Shown piece by piece: positions 17,668 through 26,714 of a DNA stretch of 64,000 bases. Made by a program: the position numbers and the translations under genes. Position 1 is the stretch's first letter, and the number at the start of each line of letters is the position of its first letter. The stretch spans positions 310,001 through 374,000 of the forward strand of contig JAUIKS010000005.1 of the NCBI GenBank assembly GCA_030430565.1. Direction: 5' to 3'. Origin of the DNA: Polyangia bacterium. GTDB taxonomy: Bacteria > Myxococcota_A > Polyangia > Nannocystales > Nannocystaceae. The notes beneath the pieces are model-generated. The model saw only the letters and a program-made list of their open reading frames with translations. It ran no database searches and was not told the DNA's origin.

Positions 17668-20286
17668 ATGCGCATACACCCCCTGAACACGACGCTTTTG
17701 AGCCTGTGCCTGATCGGTCTCGCGACCCCGGGCTGCGGTGACGACATCACGAGCACGGTCACCGATTCGGCCACCGATTCGGACTCGGACGGCGATGACG
17801 ATGACGATGACGACAACACGACCGGCACGATGACGACCGCCGGGCCGGGCGGCGATGGCGACGGCGACGGCGACGGCGACGGAGACGGCGACGGCGACGG
17901 AGACGGCGATGGCGATGGCGACGGCGACGGGGACGGCGACGGAGATGGCGACGGGGACGGCGACGGAGATGGCGACGGGGACGGCGACGCGTCGCTCCGC
18001 GTCCTTCACCTCTCTCCGGACGCGCCCAATGTCGACGTGTACGTCGACGGCGGCGACACGCCGGTCGTCGCGGACCTGCCCTTTGAGGATGGTACCGCCT
18101 ACCTCTCGCTGGCCCCGGGTCTCCACGACATCGCGGTGACGGCGGCCGGCGCGGGCCCGGACAACCCCGTGCTCACGGTCGACGACCTCGACCTCGCCGA
18201 GGGCATGAAGTACTCGGCGATCGCGTACAACTACCTGGCCGAGCTCACGGCGCTCGCGCTCACCGACGACGATCAGGGGATCGCGGCCGGCAGCGTGCGG
18301 CTGCAGGTGACCCACGCCGCGCCTGATGTCGGCCAGGTCGACATCTGGGACCTCGACAGCCAGCAGCCGGTGCTCGAGGATGTCGACTTCGGCGCGACCG
18401 CGACGCTCGAGGTCCCGGGCGGCCCGCTGAACCTCGGCGTCGATGTCGACGACGACATGGTGCCGGACCTCATCTACAACGTCCCCGACCTCGGCTCGGA
18501 CATTCAGGTCAACGTGTTCGCGGCCAACGAGGCCGGCGGCTCGCCGGTGTTCTTGCTCGCGCACCTGCCCGACGGCACCACCGCGCGGGTCGACGCCTTC
18601 GGGATGGGCGGCGAGGCCAAGCTCCGCGTCCTGCACCTCTCGCCCGACGCGCCCAACGTCGACGTCTACCTCGACGGCGGCGACACGCCGGCCTTCGCGG
18701 ACCTGGCCTTTGAAGCTGGCTCCGCCTACGTCGATCTCCCGCCGGGCCCGCACGACATCGCGGTCACGGTCGCCGGCATGGGCCCGGACAACCCCGTGCT
18801 CGAGATTCCGGGCCTGCAGCTCGAGGGCGGCATGAAGTACTCGGCCGTAGCGGTCGACTACGTCGCCAACCTCGACGTGCTCGCGCTCAACGACAACGAC
18901 GACGGGATCCTGGCCGACGAGGTGCGTCTGCAGATCACCCACGGGGCTCCTGATGTCGGTCAGGTCGACATCTGGGACCTCGACGTCATGATGCCGGTGC
19001 TCGAGAACGTCGACTTCAAGTCGACCGACACGGTGGACCTCCCGGCCGTGCCGCTGCACCTCGGCGTCGACGTCGACGACGACATGGTGCCGGACGTGAC
19101 CTTCTCGGTCCCGCAGCTGCCCGGCGGCGCCCAGGTCAACGTGTTCGCGGCCAACGAGAACGGCGGCGCGCCGGTGTTCCTGCTCGCGCACCTGCCGGAC
19201 GGCTCGACCGTGCGCATCGACGCCGACACCGACGACCCCGGCCTGCGGGTGATGCACCTGTCCCCCGACGCGCCCGCGGTCGACGTCTACGTCGACAACG
19301 CGCCGGACCCGCTGTTCGCGAACGTGCCGTTCCAGGCGGGCACGAACTACATCCAGATTCCGCCTGGCCTCCACGACATCACGGTCACGCCGGCGGGTGA
19401 GCCCAACAACCCGGTCTTGCAGGTCAACGGCCTCGACCTGATGACGGGGATGAATTACTCGGCGGTCGCCTACGACTACCTCAACAACATCACGGCCGCG
19501 GCGCTGGTCGACGACGGGATGAACATCGATCCGGCCGACACGCGCCTGCAGGTCATGCACGCGGCGCCCGACGTGCCGCAGGTCGACGTCTGGGATCTCG
19601 CGTCGCTGACCCCGGTGCTTCAGGATGTCGACTTCGGCGGGACCGCGCAGCTCGACGTCCTCGCCGGGCCGCGCCTGCTCGGCTTCGACATCGACAACGA
19701 CAACGTTCCGGATCTCGTGTTCCACGCGCCGTCGCTCGGCGCCGGGAACCACGTCAACCTGTTCGCGGCTAACGAGGACGGTGGCGCGCCGGTGTTCCTG
19801 CGCGCGCACCTGCCCAACGGCACGACCGCGCGGGTCGACGCCGAGTCCACCGCGCTGTGCGGTGACGGGCAGAACGTGAGCGCGCTCGAGCCGGACGACC
19901 CGACCTTCTTCCGCCCGAGCGGCGGCCCCGGTGATTGTCAGGAGACCGAGGACCCGATCCTCAACGTCGCCTACGAGACCCAGCGCTACCTGCTCGTCGG
20001 ACCTGGTCCGCACTCGCTCGACGCGAGCATCTGCAACCAGGCCTCGTTCGACGGCATCATCGCCGTCTACCAGCGCGCGGACGGGGGCCCGGGCGCGTTC
20101 AACCCGGCGGCTCCGTGCGACAACATCGTCGGCTACGTCGACGAGTCCGACGGCTGCGGCGGCAACGGCGAGATCACGGTCGACGACCTCGTGCCCGGCG
20201 CGGTCGAGGTCGTGGTGATGGGCGGGAACTTCTTCCAGTTCGGCAACTACTCGCTCGACTACGCCAGCGGCACCTGCCCGCTGTAA
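17668..20286 (+). CDS. Stalked surface lipoprotein with three DUF4397 domains
   Basis: The 872-residue precursor has a signal with lipobox (ATPGC, Cys23), an Asp/Ser-rich stretch and a long Gly-Asp repeat stalk (about residues 62-109). Three DUF4397 units start at about 110, 317 and 524. Each opens with LRVLHLSPDAPNVDVY or a close variant and has a second half with the pattern VRLQVTHAAPDVGQVDIWDL. A Cys-containing beta domain (about 730-872) closes the protein and ends NYSLDYASGTCPL. DUF4397 is an extracellular beta-sandwich family of unknown biochemical role. GAGAGGA 8 nt upstream supports ATG 17668 over ATG 17647. An intrinsic terminator follows directly. Confidence 0.88.
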   Translation: MRIHPLNTTLLSLCLIGLATPGCGDDITSTVTDSATDSDSDGDDDDDDDNTTGTMTTAGPGGDGDGDGDGDGDGDGDGDGDGDGDGDGDGDGDGDGDGDGDGDGDGDASLRVLHLSPDAPNVDVYVDGGDTPVVADLPFEDGTAYLSLAPGLHDIAVTAAGAGPDNPVLTVDDLDLAEGMKYSAIAYNYLAELTALALTDDDQGIAAGSVRLQVTHAAPDVGQVDIWDLDSQQPVLEDVDFGATATLEVPGGPLNLGVDVDDDMVPDLIYNVPDLGSDIQVNVFAANEAGGSPVFLLAHLPDGTTARVDAFGMGGEAKLRVLHLSPDAPNVDVYLDGGDTPAFADLAFEAGSAYVDLPPGPHDIAVTVAGMGPDNPVLEIPGLQLEGGMKYSAVAVDYVANLDVLALNDNDDGILADEVRLQITHGAPDVGQVDIWDLDVMMPVLENVDFKSTDTVDLPAVPLHLGVDVDDDMVPDVTFSVPQLPGGAQVNVFAANENGGAPVFLLAHLPDGSTVRIDADTDDPGLRVMHLSPDAPAVDVYVDNAPDPLFANVPFQAGTNYIQIPPGLHDITVTPAGEPNNPVLQVNGLDLMTGMNYSAVAYDYLNNITAAALVDDGMNIDPADTRLQVMHAAPDVPQVDVWDLASLTPVLQDVDFGGTAQLDVLAGPRLLGFDIDNDNVPDLVFHAPSLGAGNHVNLFAANEDGGAPVFLRAHLPNGTTARVDAESTALCGDGQNVSALEPDDPTFFRPSGGPGDCQETEDPILNVAYETQRYLLVGPGPHSLDASICNQASFDGIIAVYQRADGGPGAFNPAAPCDNIVGYVDESDGCGGNGEITVDDLVPGAVEVVVMGGNFFQFGNYSLDYASGTCPL
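17853..17990 (+). repeat. Gly-Asp coding minisatellite
   Basis: About 138 bases consist almost only of the hexamer GGCGAC and its variants (GGAGAC, GGCGAT, GGGGAC, GGAGAT), encoding alternating Gly-Asp. Third positions vary while the amino acids stay fixed. This argues for selection on the dipeptide stalk and against very recent expansion. Confidence 0.95.
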
Positions 20287-20301
20287 GCGAGCTGCCTCCC
20301 C

Positions 20302-20338
20302 AGAGCGCCCCGCCTCGTCGGGGCGCTCTTTGTTTAAA
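20302..20338 (+). terminator. Intrinsic terminator of the DUF4397 gene
   Basis: A perfect 11-bp stem AGAGCGCCCCG / CGGGGCGCTCT (arms 20302-20312 and 20319-20329) with loop CCTCGT is followed by TTGTTTAAA. It begins 15 nt after the stop codon. Confidence 0.85.
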
Positions 20339-20343
20339 CGGCG

Positions 20344-20367
20344 AGCGCCCCGGCGAGGCGGGGCGCT
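20344..20367 (-). terminator. Inverted copy of the terminator, facing the kinase gene
   Basis: The 9-bp stem AGCGCCCCG / CGGGGCGCT has loop GCGAGG. Read on the minus strand, its 22-nt core (20345-20366) matches the plus-strand terminator at all but one base. It lies 21 nt beyond the stop of the convergent kinase gene. A GTTTAAAC palindrome (20332-20339) lies between the two copies. Function as a second, oppositely facing terminator is inferred. Confidence 0.6.
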
Positions 20368-20388
20368 GGGTGCGAGCGATGGCGCCGC

Positions 20389-22413
20389 TCAGCGCTTCTT
20401 CTTCTTCTTCTTCGAGCTCGGGCGCTTCTTCTTTTTCTTCTTCTTTTTCTTCTTCTCAGGGAATTTCTCGAGCAGCGCCGCGCGCGTCGAGTCGAGCGCC
20501 TCGGGCACCTCGGTGCAGGCCGTGACCTCCTCCGGCGGCGCGCCCTCGCCGACCTGCGGGAGCACCAGCTCCTCCGCCGTCAGGCGTTTTTTAAATTCCT
20601 CGTCGACGAGCTCTTCGTCCATGCGCGCGCGCAGGTCGGTCATGAGCTTGACGAAGCCGGCGCAGGGCGTCTGCGACGCGGCGTACTGGTCAAAGTCGCG
20701 GAGCAGGTTGTCGCGGAGCTCGATCTTCTCGGCCTGCTCGGGGTGCTCGCGCAGCGCGTCGAGGACCCGGTGCCGCAGCTCGTAGGAGGGAATTTTCTTG
20801 TCGTCGTTGATGAACTTCAGCAGCAGGTCGTGGCCGCGCTCGCCGAGATGCTCGAGCGTGACCTCGACCGCCTGCTCTCGCAGCGCGCGGTAGCGCAGGA
20901 GCTTGTCGAGCTCGGCGAAGAAGCCGAGGTTGGCCGACATCTCGGGGTCGATGCGCATGGCCTCGGCGTAGAGCGCGAGCGCCTCGCTCTTCTGGCCCTT
21001 GCGACGGCTGAGCAGCCTGGCCTCGCGCCACAGCAGGTCGGTGTTCTCGGGGAACCGCTCGCGCAGCGGCGTGAGCAGCTTGAGCGCCTCCTCGTAGTCG
21101 CGGGCGACGATCTCGCGGTCGAGCTCGGAGAGCTCTTCGCTCGAGGGCTCGCCCGCGCTGTCGCCCGAGCCGCCCGTGTCGGCGCCGGTGTTCGCGTCGG
21201 GGGACGGGCCCGTGTCGGCGCTCGTGTCGGCGCCCGAGAGCTCGAGGCCGAATCGCGCGAGGATCTTCTCGGGCGGGTACAGCTCGCGGCCGAAGAACCA
21301 GTAGCCCGCGCCGCCGCCACCGACCACCACGAGCACCACGAACACCCACAGCCACGGCCGGCCGCTGTGATAGACCACCGTGTCCATGACGGTCGGCGGC
21401 CTCGGGTTGAGCGCGTCGGTCGAGTCTCCGTGCACGTCGCCGCGGTGCAGCGCGCCGGGCTGCACGGTCGGTGCGGCGCTGATCCCCGGGATCGGCTCGT
21501 TGTCGGGGATGAAGTCGTCGTCGTCGCCGACGCGCTGCCGGTAGCTCTTGAGGAAGCCCTCGAGGACCTTGCGGACGGTGACCGCGTCGGGGAAGCGGTC
21601 GTCGCGGTCCTTCAACATCAGGCGGTAGACGATGGCCGCGAGCTCGCTCGGGACCCTGTCCGGCAGCGGCGGCGGGTCGGCGCTGACCTGCATGCGGATC
21701 AGCGCCACGGGGTCGGCGTTGCGAAACGGGGTCGCGCCCGCGAGCATCTCGTAGAGGATGACGCCGACCGAGTAGAGGTCAGCGCGCGCGTCGACCTCGA
21801 GGCCCAGCGCCTGCTCGGGGCTCATGTACAGCGGCGTCCCGAACACCAGCCCGGCCTTGGTCTTGGTGTCGTCGCGATCGCTCTCCTCGTTGACCATCTT
21901 GGCGATCCCGAAGTCGACGAGCTTGAGCACGTTGTCGCCGTTGGGGCCGGTCGTGACGAAGATGTTCTGCGGCTTGAGGTCACGGTGGATCACGCCGCGG
22001 CCGTGGGCGTGCTCGAGGCCGCGGATGATCTGCAGCACCAGCTCGACCGCGCGGCCCGGCGGCTGCGCGGTCTGGAACTTCTCCTGCAGCTCCTTCCCGT
22101 CGAGCAGCGGCATGACCATGTACTTGGTGCCGCCGTCGGTCGAGCCGTACTCGGTGACCTGGATGCAGTTCGGGTGCTCCAAGCGCGCCGCGCTCTGGGC
22201 CTCGCGATCAAAGCGCCGCGAGAGCTCCGTGCCGCCCTTGATCTCGGGGTGCAGCACCTTGATCGCGACGTCTCGCTTGAGCAGGATGTGATGCCCCTTG
22301 AACACCGCGCCCATGCCACCCTCGCCGATCAGCGCGTCCAGGCGGTACCGCCCGGCCAGCACCGTGCCGACCATCGAGAGGAGCTCGTTGAGCTTGTCGT
22401 GCTCGCGCGTCAT
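20389..22413 (-). CDS. Transmembrane Ser/Thr protein kinase with helical extracytoplasmic region and poly-Lys tail
   Basis: The 674-residue protein has a complete Hanks-type kinase domain (about 23-290): P-loop GEGGMGAVFKG, Lys52 in VAIKVLH, catalytic HRDLKPQN (Asp145), DFG (167-169) and GTPLYMSPEQA. A juxtamembrane linker leads to one transmembrane helix (about 353-375). An Asp/Ser/Thr-rich linker and a helical TPR-like region (EALKLLTPLRERFPENTDLL, EALALYAEAMRIDPEM) follow. The C-terminus is a striking Lys-rich tail of about 25 residues. All catalytic residues are present, so it should be active. No Shine-Dalgarno or clear promoter is visible before ATG 22413. Confidence 0.92.
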   Translation of the reverse strand: MTREHDKLNELLSMVGTVLAGRYRLDALIGEGGMGAVFKGHHILLKRDVAIKVLHPEIKGGTELSRRFDREAQSAARLEHPNCIQVTEYGSTDGGTKYMVMPLLDGKELQEKFQTAQPPGRAVELVLQIIRGLEHAHGRGVIHRDLKPQNIFVTTGPNGDNVLKLVDFGIAKMVNEESDRDDTKTKAGLVFGTPLYMSPEQALGLEVDARADLYSVGVILYEMLAGATPFRNADPVALIRMQVSADPPPLPDRVPSELAAIVYRLMLKDRDDRFPDAVTVRKVLEGFLKSYRQRVGDDDDFIPDNEPIPGISAAPTVQPGALHRGDVHGDSTDALNPRPPTVMDTVVYHSGRPWLWVFVVLVVVGGGGAGYWFFGRELYPPEKILARFGLELSGADTSADTGPSPDANTGADTGGSGDSAGEPSSEELSELDREIVARDYEEALKLLTPLRERFPENTDLLWREARLLSRRKGQKSEALALYAEAMRIDPEMSANLGFFAELDKLLRYRALREQAVEVTLEHLGERGHDLLLKFINDDKKIPSYELRHRVLDALREHPEQAEKIELRDNLLRDFDQYAASQTPCAGFVKLMTDLRARMDEELVDEEFKKRLTAEELVLPQVGEGAPPEEVTACTEVPEALDSTRAALLEKFPEKKKKKKKKKKRPSSKKKKKKR

Positions 22414-22803
22414 CGAGGCGTCATCAAGGCGTCAGCGGCAAGGCTCTTGGGTGGGCGCACGTCAGTCAGCTCAGCCGGCGCGGGTTTTTCAAAGGTGCGC
22501 GAAGAGGCAGACGGAAGAGGCAGACGAGTGAAGGGGCGTCGGTCGGGCGAGCGCGTGACGCCGCCGCGGCGCGCGAGGATCGCGGGCTCGCTGGGTGTGG
22601 CGGGCGAATGCGCGCCTCCGGGAAGAGGTTCTCAGGACATGTAGAGTATCGCAAAAACTTCATCCGCGGCCGTTTGACGTCGCCTCGCGCGGGTGTTCGG
22701 CGCGTGATGAGCCCGTGACCGTGAGCGGTCATCACGGCGCGCGTTCGCGAGCATCGCGCGCCGGCTCGTCGCGGCTCGCACACGCGGTCGCCGGGCGGCG
22801 GGG
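22414..22803. other. Intergenic region between two kinase genes with a nested inverted repeat
   Basis: These 390 bases separate the downstream kinase start from the stop of the larger kinase-AAA gene. A nested inverted repeat stands out. Outer arms CGTGATGA (22703-22710) and TCATCACG (22729-22736) enclose an inner hairpin GACCG-TGAG-CGGTC (22717-22730). There is no T-run after it on the minus strand. A less GC-rich patch around 22635-22670 could hold the promoter of the 20389-22413 kinase. No gene is evident. Confidence 0.45.
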
Positions 22804-25800
22804 TCATCGAACAGGGCGCGTGCGCACCGTGGCCTCGTCCGGGTCGGAGGTGTCACCGGGCCCCGTGTCCGTGGTCTCGATGAAGCTCGTCCCGCGATCG
22901 CGCTCGATCCGGCTGAGCGCGTCTTGAGCCCACTGCGCGAGGCTGTGCTCGTTTTGGGAGCGGAAGTCCGCGAGCATCTCCTCGAGCTCACGGCGCGCGC
23001 GGGGGCTCTGCCCAGCGAGATGCGCGACCTCGGCGTCGAGCAGGCGCAGCTGCTGGAGGATCACGTGATCGCCGTGGGCCTGCATCATCGTCGACTTCGC
23101 GTCGGCGAGCAGCAGGGCGCCCTCCTCGACCTCGCCCATGCGCGCGCGCGTGTAGCCGAGGAAGCCGCGGTTGAGGTGCACGTGGATGTGGAAGCCGTGC
23201 ACCCCGCCGAGCCGCATGGCCTGCTCAAACGAGCGCGCCGCCTCCTCGAGGTTGCCGCTGCGCAGGAGCAGGTCGCCGAGGTTGTGCAGCGGCGTGATCA
23301 TCAGGCGCGGGACGTTGGCCGCCTTGAGCTGGTCGACCGCCTCGCGCATCTCCGGGACGGCGCGCGCCGGATCGCCGCCGAGCACCGCGAGGAACGCGAG
23401 CCCGGAGAGGTAGGGCAGCCGCCGGAGGACCGAGACGCGGGCCGCGACCGGCTTCGCCATGTCGTGAAGTCGCCGGGCCTCGGGGAATTGTCCCGCGATC
23501 GCGAGGCAGCGGATCCGGACGCCGATCGCGTGACAGACGTGCTCGTCCTCGGCCTCGGGGTAGTCGATGATCTCCATCGCCTCTCGCGTGCGGCGGATGG
23601 CTTGATCGGTCTCGCCCGAGGCGAGCAGGACCTCGGCGCGACGCGTCGCGATCCGGAGCTCGAGGATTCGGTCGCGCGCGAGCTTGGCGGTCTCGGCCGC
23701 GTTCTGCAGGCGGCGGAGCGCGAGCTCGGCGTCCTGGGTGTGCTCGGCGATCGCGTAGCGGTCGACGAGGCCGAGCCAGAACAGCGACTGCGCCCGGAAG
23801 TCGCCGAGCAGCTCGGCCACGAGGATCCCGGCCTGGTAGTGCCAGGCTTCCCGGCGCGCGTCGTTGAGCGAGCCGGCGGCGCGGTCGAGCAGCTTGAGCT
23901 GCGCCCGGAGCAGCCGCGGCAGCCCGGCGACCCGCCCGTAGCGACGCAGGCGCAGGATCAGGCGCTCGAGCACCTGACCGGCGAGCTGCGGCTGCGCGGC
24001 CTTGAGCAGCTCGTCTGCGGCCTGCTCGAGCGCGTCGACGGAGTCGAGGCCCTCGGAGGCCTCGTCGAGCAGGCGCGCGCGCAGGAACACGAGCTTGGTG
24101 TCGCGGGTCTCCAGCTCGTCGATGCGCTCGGCGAGGTCGAGCCGCGTCTCGTCGAGCGCGCCCTCGTAGCGCAGCCGGACCGCCTCGCGCACCGACTCGT
24201 GCGCGAGCGTGACGAGGCTGGTGCCCACGGCTGCAGCGCGCGTCGCCAGGCCCTCGCCGACGAGTCGGTCGAGCGTACGGCGGAAGCGCTCGCGGCGGAG
24301 GTCGCTGAGCTCCGCGAGCTGGTCCTCCGGGAGCGGCGCCTCGACCAAGAACAGCACGCTGGCGATCTCCCACGCGCTCACGCCGAGGCCGTCGAGCCGC
24401 GACTCCGAGCGCTGGGCCAGGGTCTTGTGCAGGTGGGCGGCGGCGACCGACGACGAGCGCAGGACCCACGAGTCGGCGTCGCGCGAGAGCACGCCCTCTT
24501 CGAACAGCACGCGCAGGGTCTCGCGGAAGCTCAGCGGGTGCCCGCCGGTGAGCTTCTCGAGCAGCTCGACGAGCTCGTCGAGCGGCGCGTGCTCGCCGAG
24601 GATGCCCACGAGGACATCCCGCATCTCACCGCCGTTGAACGGCCGCAGCGACCAGACCTCGATGAGCTGCTCGCGGCTCAAGGACGTCAGCGTCGACTTG
24701 AGCTTGTTGCTCGGCGGGGTCGTGACGCACACGAGGACCCGCGCCTCGTTGTGATCGAGCGCGCGGATCAGGCCCTCGACCATGCCGCGCGTGCTCTCCT
24801 GCCCGCGCGCGAGGTCCGAGAGATGAATGACGAAGGGGTGGGTCTCGGCGCACTCGAGCAAGAACTCCATGACCTTCGCGGTCGCGCTCTCGTCGACGCT
24901 GCGCTCGCGCGCGGCCTTGACCAGCCGGCTGTACTTGCGAATCACCCGGCTGCGCTCGCCGAGCGCCGTCGCCAGCTGCAGGACGATCGGCCCGAAGGGG
25001 CCGAGCGCGCTGCCGTCGCTGTTCCAGCAGTTGCCCTCGACGAACAGGCCGTCGCCGAGCTGAATCTCGCGGCGCAGCTCGGCCATCAGCCGCGCCTTGC
25101 CCATGCCCTCGGGCGCCTCGACGACGATCGTGCGGATCACCTGGCGGCGCAGGCCGCCGCGCAGCGTTATCGGGCGCACGTCCGGGCGCAGGATCTTGAG
25201 CGCCCGCTTGAGCATGATGTTGAGGTAGTCGGCCCGGTCGACGAAGGGCAGGTGCTCGACGAGCAGGCGCGCGAACTCGCGGCGGTCCTGGACGCTCGCC
25301 TGGCGCTCGCGGACGTGGGCCGACTCGCGGCGGAGCAGCTCGAGCACGATGCTGCGGGCGCTCTGCGGGCGCAGGTTCGGGTCGGGCTCGAGCATGCGCC
25401 CGACCAGCTCGGCGACCACCGGCCCGGCGCGCGAGAGCAGCGCGCCGGCGAGCTCGGGTCGCCAGTCCCGCTGGCCGCGGAGCGCGTCGCGGAAGTTCGC
25501 GGCCGGGAACGGCCGCTTGCCGCGGATCGCCGCGTACAGCGTCGCGGCGAGCGAGTAGATGTCAGAGCGGCTGTCGGTGAGCTGACCCCGGACCTTCTCG
25601 GGCGCGGAGAAGCCAGGTGTCCCGAGGACCATGATCGCGTCGGGGTCGTCGAGCTCCGGGTTGAGCGACCCGGGGCCTCGGAGCATGCGCGCGAGGCCGA
25701 AGTCGATGAGCTTCGCCTGCGGCTGGCCGCTGGCCGACTCGGGCGGGCAGACGACGACGTTGCTCGGCTTGATGTCCTCGTGCACGAGGCCGAGGGTGTG

Positions 25801-26391
25801 GATGTAGTCGAGCGCGCGCGCGAGCTGGACGAACAGCTCGACCACCGTCTCGCGCGGGGCGCCCTTGAGGAACTCCGAGAGCGACTCGCCGTCGAGCAGC
25901 TCCTGCGTGAAGTACACCCCGCTGACCTCGTCGCAGCGCCCGTAGTCGTAGACCGCCGCGAGGTTCGGGTGATGCAGCTGCGTGAGCAGGCGGAACTCGT
26001 CTTTAAACGCCTCGGTAAGGTTGTTGACGGAGGCCGCGTTGGAGGTCCCGAAGCTGCGCGTGATCGTCGACTTGCGCAGGCGCATCGCCGAGGAGCGCGA
26101 GGCCGGGGCCGAGGAGCGCAGCGCGGACGAGGAGCGCGGCGAGCGAGACGACTGGGGCTCCCGCGATGAGCGAGTGCCGGCGCCGCGCGGATCGAGGGAC
26201 GCGTCGTTGCGGATCAGCTTGAGCGCGACCCAGCGCTCCTCGAGCGAGTCGTAGGCCTTGTAGACCGCCCCGAAGCCGCCGCGACCGAGCAGCGCGTGGA
26301 TCTGATAACGACCCGCGATCGCGCTCGGCAGCGGCTCTTCCGACGCGGCTCGCGTCGCGTCGGTCTGGTCTAGCGCGTCGGGGATCGTCAT
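22804..26391 (-). CDS. Giant Ser/Thr kinase-AAA-TPR signalling protein
   Basis: The 1195-residue soluble protein combines a kinase domain (about 28-355), an AAA/STAND-like ATPase region (about 410-650) and long helical TPR-type repeats (about 760-1150). The kinase has GRGGFGAVYKA, Lys58 in VALKLI, HEDIKPSN with catalytic Asp206 (Glu replaces the usual Arg), and DFG (230-232). A Ser/Arg-rich insert of about 60 residues (66-125) splits the N-lobe after the VALK strand. The Walker A-like segment EAPEGMGKARL (425-435) keeps Lys432 but has Ala in place of Ser/Thr. The architecture is like kinase-AAA fusions known in myxobacteria. The target is unknown. Confidence 0.88.
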   Translation of the reverse strand: MTIPDALDQTDATRAASEEPLPSAIAGRYQIHALLGRGGFGAVYKAYDSLEERWVALKLIRNDASLDPRGAGTRSSREPQSSRSPRSSSALRSSAPASRSSAMRLRKSTITRSFGTSNAASVNNLTEAFKDEFRLLTQLHHPNLAAVYDYGRCDEVSGVYFTQELLDGESLSEFLKGAPRETVVELFVQLARALDYIHTLGLVHEDIKPSNVVVCPPESASGQPQAKLIDFGLARMLRGPGSLNPELDDPDAIMVLGTPGFSAPEKVRGQLTDSRSDIYSLAATLYAAIRGKRPFPAANFRDALRGQRDWRPELAGALLSRAGPVVAELVGRMLEPDPNLRPQSARSIVLELLRRESAHVRERQASVQDRREFARLLVEHLPFVDRADYLNIMLKRALKILRPDVRPITLRGGLRRQVIRTIVVEAPEGMGKARLMAELRREIQLGDGLFVEGNCWNSDGSALGPFGPIVLQLATALGERSRVIRKYSRLVKAARERSVDESATAKVMEFLLECAETHPFVIHLSDLARGQESTRGMVEGLIRALDHNEARVLVCVTTPPSNKLKSTLTSLSREQLIEVWSLRPFNGGEMRDVLVGILGEHAPLDELVELLEKLTGGHPLSFRETLRVLFEEGVLSRDADSWVLRSSSVAAAHLHKTLAQRSESRLDGLGVSAWEIASVLFLVEAPLPEDQLAELSDLRRERFRRTLDRLVGEGLATRAAAVGTSLVTLAHESVREAVRLRYEGALDETRLDLAERIDELETRDTKLVFLRARLLDEASEGLDSVDALEQAADELLKAAQPQLAGQVLERLILRLRRYGRVAGLPRLLRAQLKLLDRAAGSLNDARREAWHYQAGILVAELLGDFRAQSLFWLGLVDRYAIAEHTQDAELALRRLQNAAETAKLARDRILELRIATRRAEVLLASGETDQAIRRTREAMEIIDYPEAEDEHVCHAIGVRIRCLAIAGQFPEARRLHDMAKPVAARVSVLRRLPYLSGLAFLAVLGGDPARAVPEMREAVDQLKAANVPRLMITPLHNLGDLLLRSGNLEEAARSFEQAMRLGGVHGFHIHVHLNRGFLGYTRARMGEVEEGALLLADAKSTMMQAHGDHVILQQLRLLDAEVAHLAGQSPRARRELEEMLADFRSQNEHSLAQWAQDALSRIERDRGTSFIETTDTGPGDTSDPDEATVRTRPVR

Positions 26392-26714
26392 GGAGCGGGC
26401 GAGAGAGAGCTGCGAGCGAAGCCGAGTCGACCCTTGTTCGCGACTTTAGCGAGAGACACCGGGGCGGACAACAGGCCGCTGTAGCCTACGCGGGAGAAAC
26501 CATCATCGTTACGCGCGCGCGGGTTGGGACGCGCAGCGGCGTGCTCGCTGCCACGCCGAGCGCCGGCCTCTGCCAGCGCGCGCGGGTTGCCCCGCTCGGG
26601 TTTCGCTCGCATGGGCGTGATTGCCTGCGGCGGCGTGAGTTTCTGGGCGCCGGTCGAGTTGTCCGCGCGCGAGCGTCCGCGTATCTCCGCGGGCACACAA
26701 GCACGCATGCTGAC
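26392..26714. other. Intergenic region upstream of the kinase-AAA gene
   Basis: These 323 bases lie between the crotonase stop and the start of the kinase-AAA gene, both on the minus strand. A TAGGCT hexamer on the minus strand near 26480 could be a -10 element about 90 nt from the ATG. No terminator or RNA is visible. Overlapping Arg/Ala-rich open frames here look like chance. Confidence 0.4.

Noticed and set aside
17853..17990. Possible CRISPR-like or satellite array
   Set aside because: The repeats are contiguous hexamers without spacers and encode a Gly-Asp stalk in frame.
22924..26169. Plus-strand open frame of about 1080 codons
   Set aside because: It is the antisense shadow of the kinase-AAA gene. 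It shows Ala/Glu/Arg/Leu low complexity and no domain pattern.
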